The notes under the pieces are model-generated. The model ran no database searches. It worked only from the letters and a program-made list of their open reading frames with translations, and was not told where the DNA came from. From Promethearchaeota archaeon (GTDB taxonomy: Archaea; Asgardarchaeota; Lokiarchaeia; Helarchaeales; RDOG01): 64,000 nt of DNA. The stretch's first letter is position 1, and each line of letters begins with the position of its first letter. The stretch spans positions 30,423-94,422 of the forward strand of contig RDOG01000016.1 of NCBI GenBank assembly GCA_011365055.1, in the 5' to 3' direction. Below, one piece after another: positions 27,801 to 31,434 of this stretch. Both the position numbers and the translations under genes were made by a program.

Positions 27801-29594
27801 ATAATTGATCAAACGATATCTAATACTTTAGGTGAAGCAATTTTTAGAATTAGGACGAGTACTCGAGTTGGTACTAATATCGTAAATTGCTCAATCCAAA
27901 ATTTGTACTTAAAAGTCGTATTATTTGGTATAGCCGATATTCCATCCCAATTTTTAGTTGAAGCTAATACTGCTGGAGAAATCCCTGTTGCTTCAATAAT
28001 TGAACTCAATTGTACAGTTTCTGATGTATTTGGAAATCCAATTAGCGGTCAACTTGTAAATGCGACATTAATTCAAGATACTCCTTTCATTGATCGTATT
28101 GCTGGAAGCACGCATCCAACTGCAATTCAAGATCACCTAGGACAAGTGATCTCAGGTGGATATACAAATGTTAATGGTTCCTTTATATTTTATATAAATA
28201 CCAGTACTACACCTAGTGCAGCTATTGAAGATCTAAAGATAAAAACAAATTGTACTTTGGAAGGAACTCCAAAAGAAAGAGAAAGCAAATTCACTTTGGT
28301 TCCGGACGAAGATTCTGCAGATAGAAGTGGTGATCAGTTTTTAGACTGGGAAACTGGTTCTCTCCTTTATTATACTGTCGGACATCTCGTTCAATTAAGT
28401 TTCAAGATCTTAGATTATTGGTTAAATCCTATAACTGATTTTGGTCTAACTTTACGAATCTTGGAATCTCCCGGTGAATTAAGTCGCTTTATTAATGATT
28501 TAACAGTAATGGAAGGTGAAACCGATGATTATGGTGGTTTTAAAACCAATCTTACACTAAGCTCGAAGAGAGGACAAAAAACTACTGAAAGCTATACAGT
28601 CATTCAAGTTCTTAAGAAAGAAGATCAAACCCAAATAGGAAGTACTGTTATAAATATTCCTTCCATTCCTGAATTACCTGATCATCTTACAATTGAATAT
28701 GTATCAGATATCCTTTTGGTAAATGGAAGCGAATTTTGGTTTGAAATATCTCTCTTTGATAAATATGATAATTTAATACCAGCTGAATCAGCATGGACAA
28801 GTGTCAATTCATCATATGAAATATTCATAAATACTTCCGTTATGTCTTCTCTCTATAATAATATAAAAAATACAACAGTTAATGGTAGTGATATATTTAT
28901 CATTGCACAGGCAGGAACTACTCCGTATGTTTCTTATGGAAAGATTAGAATCAATGTAAGTACGAGCTTTTTAATAGGAATAAATAAAATATTTGTAAAT
29001 ACATCTTATCCTATAGAAAATGTCCCTGCAATTATTAACATAACAACCACTTATGAGAGTATTAAAGTTAATTCGGTCAATAATCACACAGTTGATGATT
29101 ATACAGTAACATTAAGATGGAATGCTTTACCAGGAACATTCACGTATAACATTTATAGGAAATTAGTTGTTCCATTTAGTACAACTGGTTATCGGTCCTA
29201 CAATTTACATCCGTGTTATCAAGGTATTTATGGAGGTAATGTTCCTAATGATTATGATTTAATTGCTAGTGACGTAACTGGCTCCAGTTTTACTGAATAC
29301 AATGTAACACCAGGCATATATAATTATACAATAACTGCTGTAGATCCCAACGGTTTCGAAAGCCTCTATAATCAATCTCAAGTTATAGAAGTTACTGTTT
29401 ATGTTAAAACAATTGTTGTTCCTCCTCCATCTACTCCTAACAATGATAATTTGACATTAATCATAATAGTCGTAATTGTTCTTGTAATTGGAGCTGTTGG
29501 TGCAATAACCGCTATTGTTTTAACGCGTAGAGAGCCTGATTTTGCAAAGAAGAAAGGTTATAAACAAGAGGAGCTTCTACCTCTTCCTATCTAA
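3852..29594 (+). CDS. Giant (8580 aa) membrane-anchored surface protein with about 70 Big_1/invasin-like Ig repeats
   Basis: A single uninterrupted frame. Order: a basic N-terminus and signal or anchor helix (about 20-42); three FN3-like domains (about 45-370, motifs such as YKIYRG and YYYKI); a region resembling clan CD cysteine peptidases (about 375-520) with H431-G432 and C466 after a hydrophobic strand; two further beta domains (about 590-775); then about 70 Ig-like units (about 780-8390) of roughly 90-120 residues, each with a core like VNVTDQYGNPVSG followed by VNFTI; a final FN3-like domain (about 8401-8520); a TM helix (about 8533-8560); and a short basic tail. Most repeats match bacterial Ig-like domain 1 (invasin/intimin) by motif. 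NxS/T sequons are extremely frequent, so the stalk is probably heavily glycosylated. Likely an adhesin or cell-surface stalk. GTG is the called start. No paralogous partner was identified. Confidence 0.9.
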   Translation: MFKIKNIKKTKKNPVFSTKTKIFILIISSLFIVSGFALTGFEIYQTAPATPENFTLAPSNFSSNGSVYLNWSEPVKTMSIQGYKIYRGNNPNFQISENNLIGKTSETKYTDRVWYEGKIYYKITSISIWGKESTPSDAISIDVDVTSPRTPSPKIELLEGGQVNISWDPQLQLDSNPVYYEILRGNEKNFELSSENLFGSYDLVTDIDENGETHYNFQFIPHKVYDNYFIDTTVEHGKTYYYRVLALDEAGRWSYVSKEVSILIDSQGPEIPNASVSHLNELGVPLTFNVLKWETPVEKDDITYNIYRGEKEDFTTNSDSLLINQLKQNTYIDYDVPNEKSYYYKIRAVDKVGNEGPAYIIFSKSIENDLNSILFVFDKSDAISKKAINLFASLIPVEILYDTISIVPIGEISQLQTLLDQEFETIIYGFHGSSEGIIIGNQLMEWDLLKEEIENSKINNHILTSCESNSISNILGDKKIFGMDGVVDYMISIVRAIEILITMIPTTLNQFEVDTIKQSTTNFILTNIYEFNIRLLQPIEPMVIYFPNEFPWYQNSFSSISTPILYNDSIDFFVRIYDTFAPTVNVSSATLSYRINGSGLYNNVSMTLYSGTVIDGIWNCTIGPFSYGTFIEYFVNGTNTNSISNISKVDNFTVDDLTPPEFLSANVLSFNPIIVGVNVTDGSGAAGVNEVYLHYWNDSLPVDEPIENWYKIQMQYSNNSLKPLEWNVTMPSFPFGTNVSMYVNASDQRSPENNWNLLTNGSDFYNYTIQGLMYYYGLNNSIKTVGTKTDIIFQVIDQFERPVSGINVSFSIIFSPDGNSKLNTTSEITSSDGRANVELTLANRSGITRINAVTSNSFIVNNSIYIHVEGTPDVPNLIKILSGFNVENTVNNNETISFNVTDQYGNPIPNLRMNYTILSSPLNDASLNMSTSITSSNGYGAVNLTLSKYKGSNSIKINVSSVEGYGFDVSNSTSINGLPDIAVNMVIDVTNGTQWVVATNHLISANITDQWGNGVPNIIVSFTIIQSPDSSFNVVPDGNSSWVSYPTQKTVNVMTSTSGIASLTLKMGRYIGNTTLKFNSSGLTTIFRNVTGIPANPTSIQIIQGSGALVIVNHNQTIAAKVVDQYNNPVSGHAVTFNITSAPIIGGINGSYFGNYEIYKNILTNSSGISFILLNISIIKGLTSVKVNSSFAGGDLSGSPTTVSITGLNDAPYQIKLITTNETSKVVYDTQLIQINVTDQFNNPIRYNYSSDGTILEDVYVNFSIHPNSISGYGVYGCSLTVNGSLTSSTGLASTTLTLSQKVGSNLVIVNCTKYGLADIVFNITGTVASQNILSFVQGNDQYVIVKTNTTLIAKLTDQYNNPKINTQVDFSITSGTGAALNASYGITNSTGHAPINLTLGTAVGYYEVKVNRSTSSSYTTGIQGINGAPDYISLLSSNGTSQTVNQTTTIQVRVFDQYGNPAIRDSTGSLIVLNVNFTITKSPNSYALFNSTLATFQSQGINTGTGIASVYLILSNVTGDNIVKINSSYEGSELSASPMYFKVTGTSDIARDLQMITANGTQLTVGTSKTIEVRVKDQFGNNVSGSSVNFSIFQQPISGGYFTGSNPDTSDTNGISSISITICTLVGETIVKAEGASLAGNNTVFVTIEGIASTPSNLAILTPSGGEDSATVFSNYLISVNITDEYGNPVPNLRVNFTFNINPNNEATMPSYNYTDAQGNASVVLKLSSLAGEHRIDIVTSGSLSDQAIIYGTADSAYNLIMITANGTVKAVQDSQSIQVNVTDQFNNPVSGAILNFSIISQPSGGISGSLSANSSITSATGLASVTLTLASKVGFTIIKVNNTELNPEAVYVNITGIAGTANKFRKVSGDGQIVVVNHNISLIVNVTDFYDNPISGYSVQFSWLSDSVNPTGTIYTQSTTTNIYGLASTTVKISTSVGTNKINASSSLNPSGLTFSITGINDDPYNITLLTTNETQKTVASSQQIQVKVFDVWGNTVTKNVTGNPIIMYVNYTIIQSPYTYARFGTSTYSSQQISQTTGIAIATLTMSNKTGPNIVKINASYNGTNLNTIYFSVSGIPGAASSIYRVTPDAGPSDNVVVNTTHILIVNVTDIYNNLVPNVQVNFSFSAGSILPLGQLNASSVYTNSTGHAAVKLWLSSRKGYNYIKTNISNGQSKIFSVYGIADDPYYMINLTNNLTQTSVTSEIDVEVNITDQWGNPLPNIYVNFSIYQEPDTNSYLNGTYKEAVSFTDSTGKAKVTLSPDSFFAGLTNITINNSQVITGSPMMIMINASVTDIMYLNTSSEVSINVTQTSLMMVTLKNSGGTPVQGVDVYFQITKNVTDANATLNTYYNTTAVDGSATSTITLGNKSGDYEVTITAVGYLNSPTVITFHASAEIPTNLTILTTNQTHVIVTQDLVLQAKVVDQYGNPVQGNVVNMTFVGNSKGSILTYSGGINTNNLTGSDGIARATISLGQNAIGNLYINVTSLTFYPGGAHIIGSGSIITIVGDPSQAYTLTILQGQNTNVTVNNAQIIILNVTDQYGNPVSGEYITFNITSSPYGLSYFSSGQIRTKSSGTDGSVAVTLYVSKYIGYTYIETNSTSGLSTDTIVVRGISDSPYQISISSGNGTSVEVNHDQELRANVTDIHGNPIENHLVNWTIYSSPGGSPSLSATGSYTGSNGLAIVTLTTSTIAGTHVIRANTSYQDIPLLNSPRSFYVTGTPGAAQELLIVSGQGSSQTVNQSQLILVRVRDAYGNGKQGILVNFSITADSITPYGVLSSSSGYTNSTGYVNVTLKLSNKTGINKVNVSTILGLLNDPSIVQITGLADQAYALNLITPNDTTKTVALTQLIRANITDQFGNLVSGTSVSFSIYSSPNNNASLSYTLRTTGSLGEVNTTLTLSSVIGNNIIKINSSGLIGSPLYFNISGIADKSKYLVMVSGNGTSVTVGTIQKLIAKVTDKWGNVKNNVLVNFSLTQNPGGFAQLSSYGSYSNASGMVSVDLTSSTTAGVNKIKFNASDETLVPLNELIFQVTGQAGESNTIQLITTNNTDVVVGNTKKIVVKVVDRYANPVYNHLVNFSIYSSPAGGAGLNVLYDYTNDTGHAEVTLTLDTIMGNNYVQYISENMTGELNGNGSLININGIADVAYQLSVLEPSGGTGSTTVYQNQAIRVNITDQHGNPVSGTLVNFTIISSPDSNATFSGANYTSDLSDSSGEASAILKLSRLIGINKVQVNASVTVGSPVNITITGTAAAPDQMVIIEGDGVEKTVASTQVIAVNVTDTFDNPVSGISMTFTITSAPNPWGYLGSIPNTNQTTAVTDSTGRAAVTLHLSTKPGSNVVYINSSTSMSGFDSAFVTGIPGTPTTLLITEGDGATQTVHSDQWITALVTDSYDNPVQNVIVNFTITQNPGGDAVISSYGSATDSSGNSRTKLTLGQYAGNNIVSVNTSFSTKTATVLGVAGVAANLEVLTGITYPDTITVYTDRTIKVNVTDQFGNPKSGINVTFTITNAPDPDYPVTTAYLSKNWVLTGSDGNATSILRVSKYIGENEVTINNSASLPVEYVYVNGTAGAAQNIQFFIDGASSQIVQNYRDLYALVTDTYGNPVSGIQANFSIVSAPGTGYSLSTLSEYTSSDGKAYTILTMGTLVGDNIVKVESSGLAGSGTTVTVTGTNDYANNLTIVSGNNAHVTVFNNKTIVAKILDQYGNVVPNHLVNFSITSSPAGDASIDKTGGYTNSSGMISLQLKVSTIVGANLIRVNSTYNQIDLLGSPTIVTVYGDADIASELIALTANGTEKTVGPTPLNIQANVTDQWGNPVSGKVVNFTIIEQPSGGSVGYFDQNWSTSTSSGLISRDLTLSTTTGLTRVKLFTTWCSYNVTINITGTPGTPSQLTIIEGDASESDNVVVFTNRTIIILLNDTYGNPVPDETIYFNILVGSVTPYGELNASSAITNSTGYAIVNYTLSNRTGWNYIKANISTGLSETVNIYGTYDTAINLIMLTNNGTQRVVAGDQDVQVNVTDQFNNPVPNITLNFSIVIQPSGGTPGYLSSSYDNTSSTGLASVSLHLSTKVGNSIIKVNNSALNPNEIYVNITGMADTANKFRKYYGDEEIVIVGHNITLFVNVTDNYDNPISGYNVEFSFLSDSQTPFGSLSTLSNITDVNGLASVEVNISTAVGTNKINASSALNVPGLTFSIIGINDDPSNITLISTNKSILTVASQPNIQVKVFDRWGNPVTNNITGDPIILYVNYTIVQSPYNYARFGTSTYSSQQISQTTGIATATLTMSNKTGSNIVKINASYNGTDLNTLYYNVTGTAGSANKFRRVSSISQTSIVARNKTLFVNVTDIYDNPISGYNVQFSFLSDSITPFGILSTASNTTNANGLTSVIVNISTKVGNNRINASCALNVPGLTFTITGINDEPNNITLLSTNNSTLTVASLPTIEVKVFDRWENPVTKNSTGSSIFLYVNFTIIESPNNYAKFGTQTYQNQLINIVTGVATVTLTMSNKTGSNIVKINSTYNSNDLNTIYYNVTGTPSSATYINKVAGDASPAVVNSNRTLIVNVTDYYKNPVPNVQVNFTVTTTSITPYGSLNATSVMTNSTGHAIANLTLSTKVGYTYIKANISNGQSKTFNVYGIADTAYNMSVLATNYTQVSVNDYIDIQVKVTDKYANPKQGININFSIAPENRSVVDHRFYKSFESINSTNALGIATSRLTTNLTEDITVININNTALLGSPVELYINVSRTNTIILNTTICGIEEEITVNSTQAIMVTLVDENSAPISGETVTFSIISQPIGSNPYFNDTDGIVYSLTDGSASILLYLGNKTGDYVIRIEKAGYVNSPTDITIHATPDTPTNLTILTTNNTEVIVTQTLLIEAKVVDQFGNAVNNTIVNMTIQGDAKESYLEYSGGINTNNRTDTDGIARVTIHLGQNAVGDVSINITSLNSYPSGDPINGSGEIINIVGVPAAATYINKVSADLLESDNIIVNTNQTLIVNVTDIYGNPIPNHQVMFTLGTGTVQPFGSLNATYVMTNSTGHAIINFTLSTKVGINYVKANISNGQFKTFSIYGIHDDAVNLIMLTSNGTQKVVLSEQDINVNVTDQFNNPVPNITLNFSIIYQPSGGTSGYLSSTYDNTSSTGLASVTLYLSTKVGNTTIKVNNSNLSPSEVYVNITGIADTANKFRKYYGDGEIIIVGHNITLFVNVTDNYDNPISGYNIQFSFLSTTVSPQGYLSTSSNTTDINGLASVTVNISTKVGSNQINASSALNIPGLTFTITGINDDPNNITLISTNNSALLVASTPNIQVKVFDRWGNPVTKNVTGDPITLYVNYTLIQSPYNYARFGTSTYSTQQISQTTGISTAILTMSNKTGYNIVKINSSYNNTALNTLYYNVTGTVGSPNKFRRISAISQTAIVAHNVILVVNVTDIYDNPISGYNVQFSFLSDSITPLGTLSTSSNTTNSNGQSSVTVNISTQVGNNRINASSALNIPGLSFTITGINDDPYNITLLSSNNTVQTVASTPTIQVKAYDKWGNPAIKNNLGGSITLYVNFTIIQSPNNYARFGTQTYQNQLVSISTGIASAILTMSNSTGNNIIKINSSYQGSELSHSPMYYNVSGTPGVATNLEKISGDGQTITVAQKIDLIVRVSDLYHNPISGVTINWEITSDSVGQPENPGILNSSTDLTNSAGLAYVNFNASITSGINKIKAYVSTPYLTVTFSVTGIPASAAKIMVIPGYISEVVVQHSTNVTVKVTDIYDNALANKYVNWTIDSLPGSNTGNAHFNPVNHFTHASHWTNSSGMATFNFTLSNHSGLNKIIIYNYSTYLGGPLNGNATIVTLTGIADVATKLQLHPGSNNGTYQTVYTYVTITQNVTDQYGNPVEGQLVNFTIMQSPSNDASLLSISDISDSNGIIQFDIRLSRYVGINKVKSNFSNIKLNATVFGIAGLPSNMYIMEGTTRSATVDTAIAITANVTDQFGNPKSNLIVNYSIVSSPSATAYFGTLGITATYGTTGSGGTTIIYLTLDKKVGNNLVNVSCAAVGGSTIVTVTGVPGNPNSYYIIEGLSETKTVFTYQDIVILVTDVNENPVPNVQVNFSIANNPGGNASISTYGGFTASNGRITCQLHLSKIAGENRVQITSLGLGTPDGDIATVIGVAGTATNLYILSGASEITVNSLRTITANVTDVYGNAKSGILVNFSIPSDSVQPYGTLSSFGGITATSGLVSTILTTSTKVGKNKVKINSSGLIPEEIIVEINGTAGTPTNLNILQGEDVEITVFSQQTLIAEVTDPYGNEISGAIVNFSITSSPEDKANFTNAPTMGSNNQTCGGITGAAGTVTVSLKISQFIGDNNIFCNASTSEWVFINSLNFYVRGLADIPKYIQIVQGSGSQTVFYNQTVIAKISDQWGNPISGRTVSFNVISSPSSNATITAFNSTNSSGHAFNSLKLSKHAGANQVKVNASYLGLPLVVPVDGTDQITVTGVADVAAQITAITANYTTVIVDNDITIRVNITDQWNNPVSGTLVNFSKNSTTSIGGVFDDGYATSGSTGLASEIYTFGTKTGYTVIKASRTLTDYVLINITGLPGTADDVKTVLIKTTESNFYTSTCNAIVNTTVYITVNVTDAFNNLIPNKFVQFTVNPSSITPYGSFSPQTGYTNSSGLLQVTYKMSTKTGLNYLRVNITSSINRNISITGTSDVPYYMNLETSNSSDTVFSQFEITANVTDKFGNKIYNKYPNQRINFTIYSDPSSYGYFDDPGTRFYSDTVDINSKVTAIYTMSNKTGINIIKINSSYLGMNLVNSPKYVQITGTPDQAFKIQKVTQDASQIVYTSKELYVNITDEFNNPINGYSLTFYISSSPTHPTYPAYLNNPGTTKISTSTDSNGMAHVTLQLSGRVGSNVIVANNSALISSTKLVTFYIEGTVRPAQKLSITEGNYVSVVVGGQQKITALVTDIFDNPVQNHPVNFSLSSGPLPSGFVNRTGGNTTITGKISTWLNVSVTAGEHLVAINASFAPSTFVYATVYGVAGDPTLIIEQGQGASAYVGQNVTIIVSAQDQYGNTQDDLNITFEVISGNGLINNTNSLFGITSNNTNFGIFTIFFTLGNHIGENIFLINSTNGTQFGGILHGIPVNVTVTGYNSPENATNIEYITSNQSITVGNSLVLQVNVTDSFGNPIEGMNITFIITESPNSLSDISGDNWTLTSSSGIASRTLIVSTRVGTTIVRAINSSTYYPNWDANFDEINITGTPSSINKLFGVTIESSPLNTTTTYSYRVNSTVLLTVNVSDVYNNPIPYTNVTFSFGTGSITPLGKFNDTYTKVNVKTDSNGRAKINYTLSILVGSNKIKANASLTVSKTFTIKGTPNVPSNLTWITLNQSKMVASDLDLTVNVTDYFGNVINNYIVNFTITYSEEDNATLKNTTQSKLKYIQQRTDATGLATVTLTLSRKVGINRVQVNSSLNETFIRSQGQQLFGCPFVFEIIGTYQTLTNNVTFVKGENVYLVVNNSNIIVAKITDQFGNIKPNVQVTFSITQGIGAKLNGSSNPIICTTNSSGYAAANLTLGIISGLYVVKANRSSSFDLTTNITAINDIPYNITLVSTNQTTKTVNSTQIIQVKVSDKYNNPVTKKMDGTPISLYVNFSIVTSPNNYARFLPTQVTYLEQSLNISTGIASANLHLSNKTGINIVKINSSYPGIGNLLNSPLYYSITGISSTARDLVMLTANYSEVIVATSKILNVRVLDIFGNNVSNTLVQFTITNQPISGGYFTGSNPATSSTYGIASITLTLCTRSGITTVRANNSQLPGKNQVIVYISGIASSANSFQILEGTSLTNTVATYQLLTVRVYDQYLNPKPNALVNFELKSTSITPYGYFQGGGISAQNNTNSLGVATINYNLSRKVGTNTITVSVIGVAATTDVNIEGIAGQLSKLQIVSTNNGSTYTVDSSQLIRLNVSDKWNNPLSNQIISLKWIENPHDGGTIRNATTLVIIDQTISNTLGEAIFRIRTSTRVGTNIVNCSIQNLYLKVVLFGIADIPSQFLVEANTAGEIPVASIIELNCTVSDVFGNPISGQLVNATLIQDTPFIDRIAGSTHPTAIQDHLGQVISGGYTNVNGSFIFYINTSTTPSAAIEDLKIKTNCTLEGTPKERESKFTLVPDEDSADRSGDQFLDWETGSLLYYTVGHLVQLSFKILDYWLNPITDFGLTLRILESPGELSRFINDLTVMEGETDDYGGFKTNLTLSSKRGQKTTESYTVIQVLKKEDQTQIGSTVINIPSIPELPDHLTIEYVSDILLVNGSEFWFEISLFDKYDNLIPAESAWTSVNSSYEIFINTSVMSSLYNNIKNTTVNGSDIFIIAQAGTTPYVSYGKIRINVSTSFLIGINKIFVNTSYPIENVPAIINITTTYESIKVNSVNNHTVDDYTVTLRWNALPGTFTYNIYRKLVVPFSTTGYRSYNLHPCYQGIYGGNVPNDYDLIASDVTGSSFTEYNVTPGIYNYTITAVDPNGFESLYNQSQVIEVTVYVKTIVVPPPSTPNNDNLTLIIIVVIVLVIGAVGAITAIVLTRREPDFAKKKGYKQEELLPLPI
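9110..11390 (+). repeat. Higher-order block A of the Ig array
   Basis: Seven consecutive units (about the 10th to 16th) occur in a distinctive order: DQFNNPVSG, DFYDNPISGYS, DVWGNTVTKN, DIYNNLVPN, DQWGNPLPN, an odd unit without the TDQ core (KNSGGTPVQG), and DQYGNPVQG. The same order returns in block B (15810-18760). This points to multi-unit segmental duplication and not only single-repeat expansion. Boundaries are approximate. Confidence 0.7.
9906..9977 (+). repeat. 72-bp near-identical segment, copy 1
   Basis: Begins TCTCCTTATACTTATGCAAG and ends ACAACGGGCATT. It differs from copy 2 (16611-16682) at two positions by eye, although the surrounding repeats are much more diverged. Confidence 0.85.
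15810..18760 (+). repeat. Higher-order block B of the Ig array
   Basis: Units 31-39 repeat the order of block A but with one extra pair (DIYDNPISGYN followed by DRWENPVTKN) inserted, so block B contains an internal duplication. It ends with the same TDQ-less unit and a DQFGNAVNN unit corresponding to the end of block A. Boundaries are approximate. Confidence 0.7.
16611..16682 (+). repeat. 72-bp near-identical segment, copy 2
   Basis: Begins TCTCCTTATAATTATGCAAG. It differs from copy 3 (19857-19928) at one base and from copy 1 at two. Synonymous positions are conserved, which indicates recent duplication or gene conversion and not protein-level selection alone. Confidence 0.85.
18760..20705 (+). 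repeat. Higher-order block C of the Ig array
   Basis: Units 40-45 directly follow block B and parallel its first half: DIYGNPIPN, DQFNNPVPN, DNYDNPISGYN, DRWGNPVTKN, DIYDNPISGYN, DKWGNPAIKN. Identity with block B is high at DNA level in places, so this looks like the youngest duplication in the array. Boundaries are approximate. Confidence 0.7.
19857..19928 (+). repeat. 72-bp near-identical segment, copy 3
   Basis: Same segment as at 16611-16682, with one change (CAACTC for CAAGTC). It lies 3246 bases downstream of copy 2, which gives the offset between the block B and block C duplicates. Confidence 0.85.
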
Positions 29595-29616
29595 CTTTTT
29601 TTTCATTAATTTTTTA
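29595..29616 (+). terminator. Oligo-T terminator after the giant gene
   Basis: Immediately after the stop codon there are runs of eight T (29596-29603) and six T (29610-29615) on the coding strand. Archaeal RNA polymerase terminates intrinsically at such T tracts. No hairpin is needed or visible. Confidence 0.5.
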
Positions 29617-29662
29617 TATTGCCATCAATAAGATCTTTTGCCTTCTATAAGATATTTTTTGG

Positions 29663-29679
29663 AAAAAAAAAAAAAAAAA
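29663..29679. repeat. Seventeen-A homopolymer
   Basis: An uninterrupted run of 17 A ends 10 bases upstream of the ATG of the Lys-rich protein at 29690. Such tracts are prone to slippage and to assembly error. On RNA it would form an unstructured A-rich leader. Confidence 0.8.
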
Positions 29680-29689
29680 GTTCGTTAAA

Positions 29690-30151
29690 ATGTCGACCCA
29701 AAAGAAAAAAACATTAAAAATAAAATATAAGAAAAAAAAAGGACCGAAATTAACCAAAATAAAAAAAAATAAAAAAATAAAACAAAAACCTACTGACGAA
29801 GCATTACAAATTTTAAGTAAAAAAATAGAAATGAAAGAATTTGATCCTAGAGTTGAAAAAATATTAAAGGATCATATAAACTCAGTTAATTCTAAATGGC
29901 AAAGTAATGTTTTTCCCAGTTCCTCTCTTGCAAAAATTGTATTAAGCGAATTAGATCTCCCAAAAACAAGATTTCGATTAATTCATAAAGAAGTTCGAAA
30001 TATTTTAAAAGATTGGGCCGAAAAAAAATTATGCATTCATATGGGAACGACACATTACACGCATTCCTCAAAAACAAAATTAATATATGAATTTCCTGAC
30101 GAAATCATCGATTTTTTCCGCTTTGAAGGAATAATAACATTACCTATTTAA
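29690..30151 (+). CDS. Small Lys-rich protein, possible nucleic-acid-binding winged helix
   Basis: 153 residues, unrecognised. The first about 40 residues are almost all Lys with scattered Thr/Ile/Pro and look like a disordered, nucleic-acid-contacting tail. From about residue 45 onward the sequence is alpha-helical and ends in a beta-hairpin-like stretch (LCIHMGTTHYTHSSKTKLIYEF is interrupted by turns), compatible with a winged helix. No Cys clusters or catalytic motifs are visible. It starts at ATG just after a 17-A run and has no clear Shine-Dalgarno. It converges on the methyltransferase gene with an 8-base gap. Histone-like, ribosome-associated or transcription roles are all possible; none is supported by a specific motif. 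Confidence 0.65.
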   Translation: MSTQKKKTLKIKYKKKKGPKLTKIKKNKKIKQKPTDEALQILSKKIEMKEFDPRVEKILKDHINSVNSKWQSNVFPSSSLAKIVLSELDLPKTRFRLIHKEVRNILKDWAEKKLCIHMGTTHYTHSSKTKLIYEFPDEIIDFFRFEGIITLPI

Positions 30152-30159
30152 TTAAAAAT

Positions 30160-31185
30160 TTATTTCTTCTTCTTTTTTAATTCAATTTCTTCTCTTGCTC
30201 CACTCAAACGACATTTAAAGAACATACTTTTATTAATTTCTAAATCTATAAATCCGGCTTTTTCAAAATTAGTGTAGAAATTAAAAAAAGTTGGATATCC
30301 TTTAAATTCAATATCTGAATATAACAATAATTCTGCAGGTCCCACATTATCATCAGATTTTATGGGTTGTAATCCACATAATAGACCTCTATTGACCATT
30401 AATGGCGCTAAATTAAAAAGAATATCTGTTAATTGTAAATCTTCTATTCTATTAAAATATAAATTACTAAATACAACATCGAATTTTTTCGAAAAATTAA
30501 TTTTATTTCTTAAATCACCAACAATTAACTGAACTTTATCTTGATAGCCCGCTGTTACTATATTTTCATATGCTAATTCTAACATTGCTTCATTTGAGTC
30601 TAGTGCAATTACTTTTTTTGGATTAGTTAATTCGATTAAATTTATTGTACTCCAACCAGTACGGCACCCAATATCTAAAATTAATGAATTCTCTGGAATG
30701 TTAGCATGTGTTATGGCTTCTTTCCTAAGAAATTCGTAAAGATCTGTACCATATAGAGAGTCCCAAATCGCTAATTCATCCTCTCTAGATCCAGGCTCTC
30801 CCTTTAATACATTTGGGAGGCGTTCTGCAAATGATTTTAAAATCCCGAAAAGAGGCATTGCTTTTTGTTGAACAAGTCGTTGAGATACTGCTTCTTGTTC
30901 AAGAATTGATTTTCCTTTTGATTGTGTGCCTAATTCACCATGATACCAAGAATATCTATCACCTTCTAACACAAGAACTCCTATTTCTTGTAAGAATCCA
31001 AAAAAAGCTTCAGATAATTTAAGGTTTTTATATCCTTTAGATGCAATTAATTCAATAAATCGTCTTGGTCTTTCCAACATATCTGGAATTTCTTCATCCA
31101 AAGCAACTTGCAGATATAATTGTTTTAATAACCATTTAAAACCGGTTAAAATGCTATAAAGATCGATATCGCCATCTTCTGACAT
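30160..31185 (-). CDS. Class I SAM-dependent methyltransferase with N-terminal winged-helix-like domain
   Basis: 341 residues. The C-terminal half has the Rossmann methyltransferase motifs: LILDIGCRTGWS (about residue 168; the canonical third Gly position is Arg), an acidic motif II in VIALDSNEAML, and a post-II FDVVFSN. The first about 95 residues are helical and resemble the dimerisation winged helix of small-molecule O-methyltransferases. The C-terminus ends in a run of Lys. The substrate cannot be told from sequence. It is transcribed toward the Lys-rich protein gene and divergently from ftsZ across a 249-base spacer, and an ATATAAATC-like box on the minus strand near 31235-31245 could be its promoter. 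Confidence 0.8.
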   Translation of the reverse strand: MSEDGDIDLYSILTGFKWLLKQLYLQVALDEEIPDMLERPRRFIELIASKGYKNLKLSEAFFGFLQEIGVLVLEGDRYSWYHGELGTQSKGKSILEQEAVSQRLVQQKAMPLFGILKSFAERLPNVLKGEPGSREDELAIWDSLYGTDLYEFLRKEAITHANIPENSLILDIGCRTGWSTINLIELTNPKKVIALDSNEAMLELAYENIVTAGYQDKVQLIVGDLRNKINFSKKFDVVFSNLYFNRIEDLQLTDILFNLAPLMVNRGLLCGLQPIKSDDNVGPAELLLYSDIEFKGYPTFFNFYTNFEKAGFIDLEINKSMFFKCRLSGAREEIELKKKKK

Positions 31186-31383
31186 ATAAGTTCGTTTCCT
31201 TTGTCTAATTTTAATTCAAAGTAACGAAATAAAGGTATAGATTTATATTTGATATAATTTAGTTAGAATGATGCTTAAAATCTTTTTCTATTTGTTTATA
31301 TTTACGATTTCTAATTTATATTGTTTTTTTTGAATTTTTCAAAATTATGTATTTCGATGGTATTATCCAGATATTAATCAATC

Positions 31384-31391
31384 TTATATGC
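31384..31391 (+). promoter_or_regulatory. Candidate TATA box of ftsZ
   Basis: TTATATGC lies 44 bases upstream of the ftsZ ATG. With usual archaeal spacing, transcription would begin near 31410 and leave a short leader containing GAGGT (31422-31426), a Shine-Dalgarno 8 bases from the ATG. Confidence 0.35.
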
Positions 31392-31434
31392 TGATAAATA
31401 GGATTTAATATTAATACGATTGAGGTCTGATTAA

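Larger units (their letters stand above)
6190..28990 (+). repeat. Array of about 70 degenerate Ig-like coding repeats
   Basis: Counting the TD(Q/I/K)xxxNP core by eye through the protein gives about 70 units, of which about 68 are clear and the last two divergent. Units are roughly 270-350 bases. Most are strongly diverged at DNA level, so the array is old and selected at protein level. A subset forms near-identical blocks, annotated separately. Confidence 0.8.

Noticed and set aside
6190..28990. CRISPR-like or satellite array
   Set aside because: Repeats are coding Ig domains of about 300 bases with diverged DNA, without short identical repeats and unique spacers.
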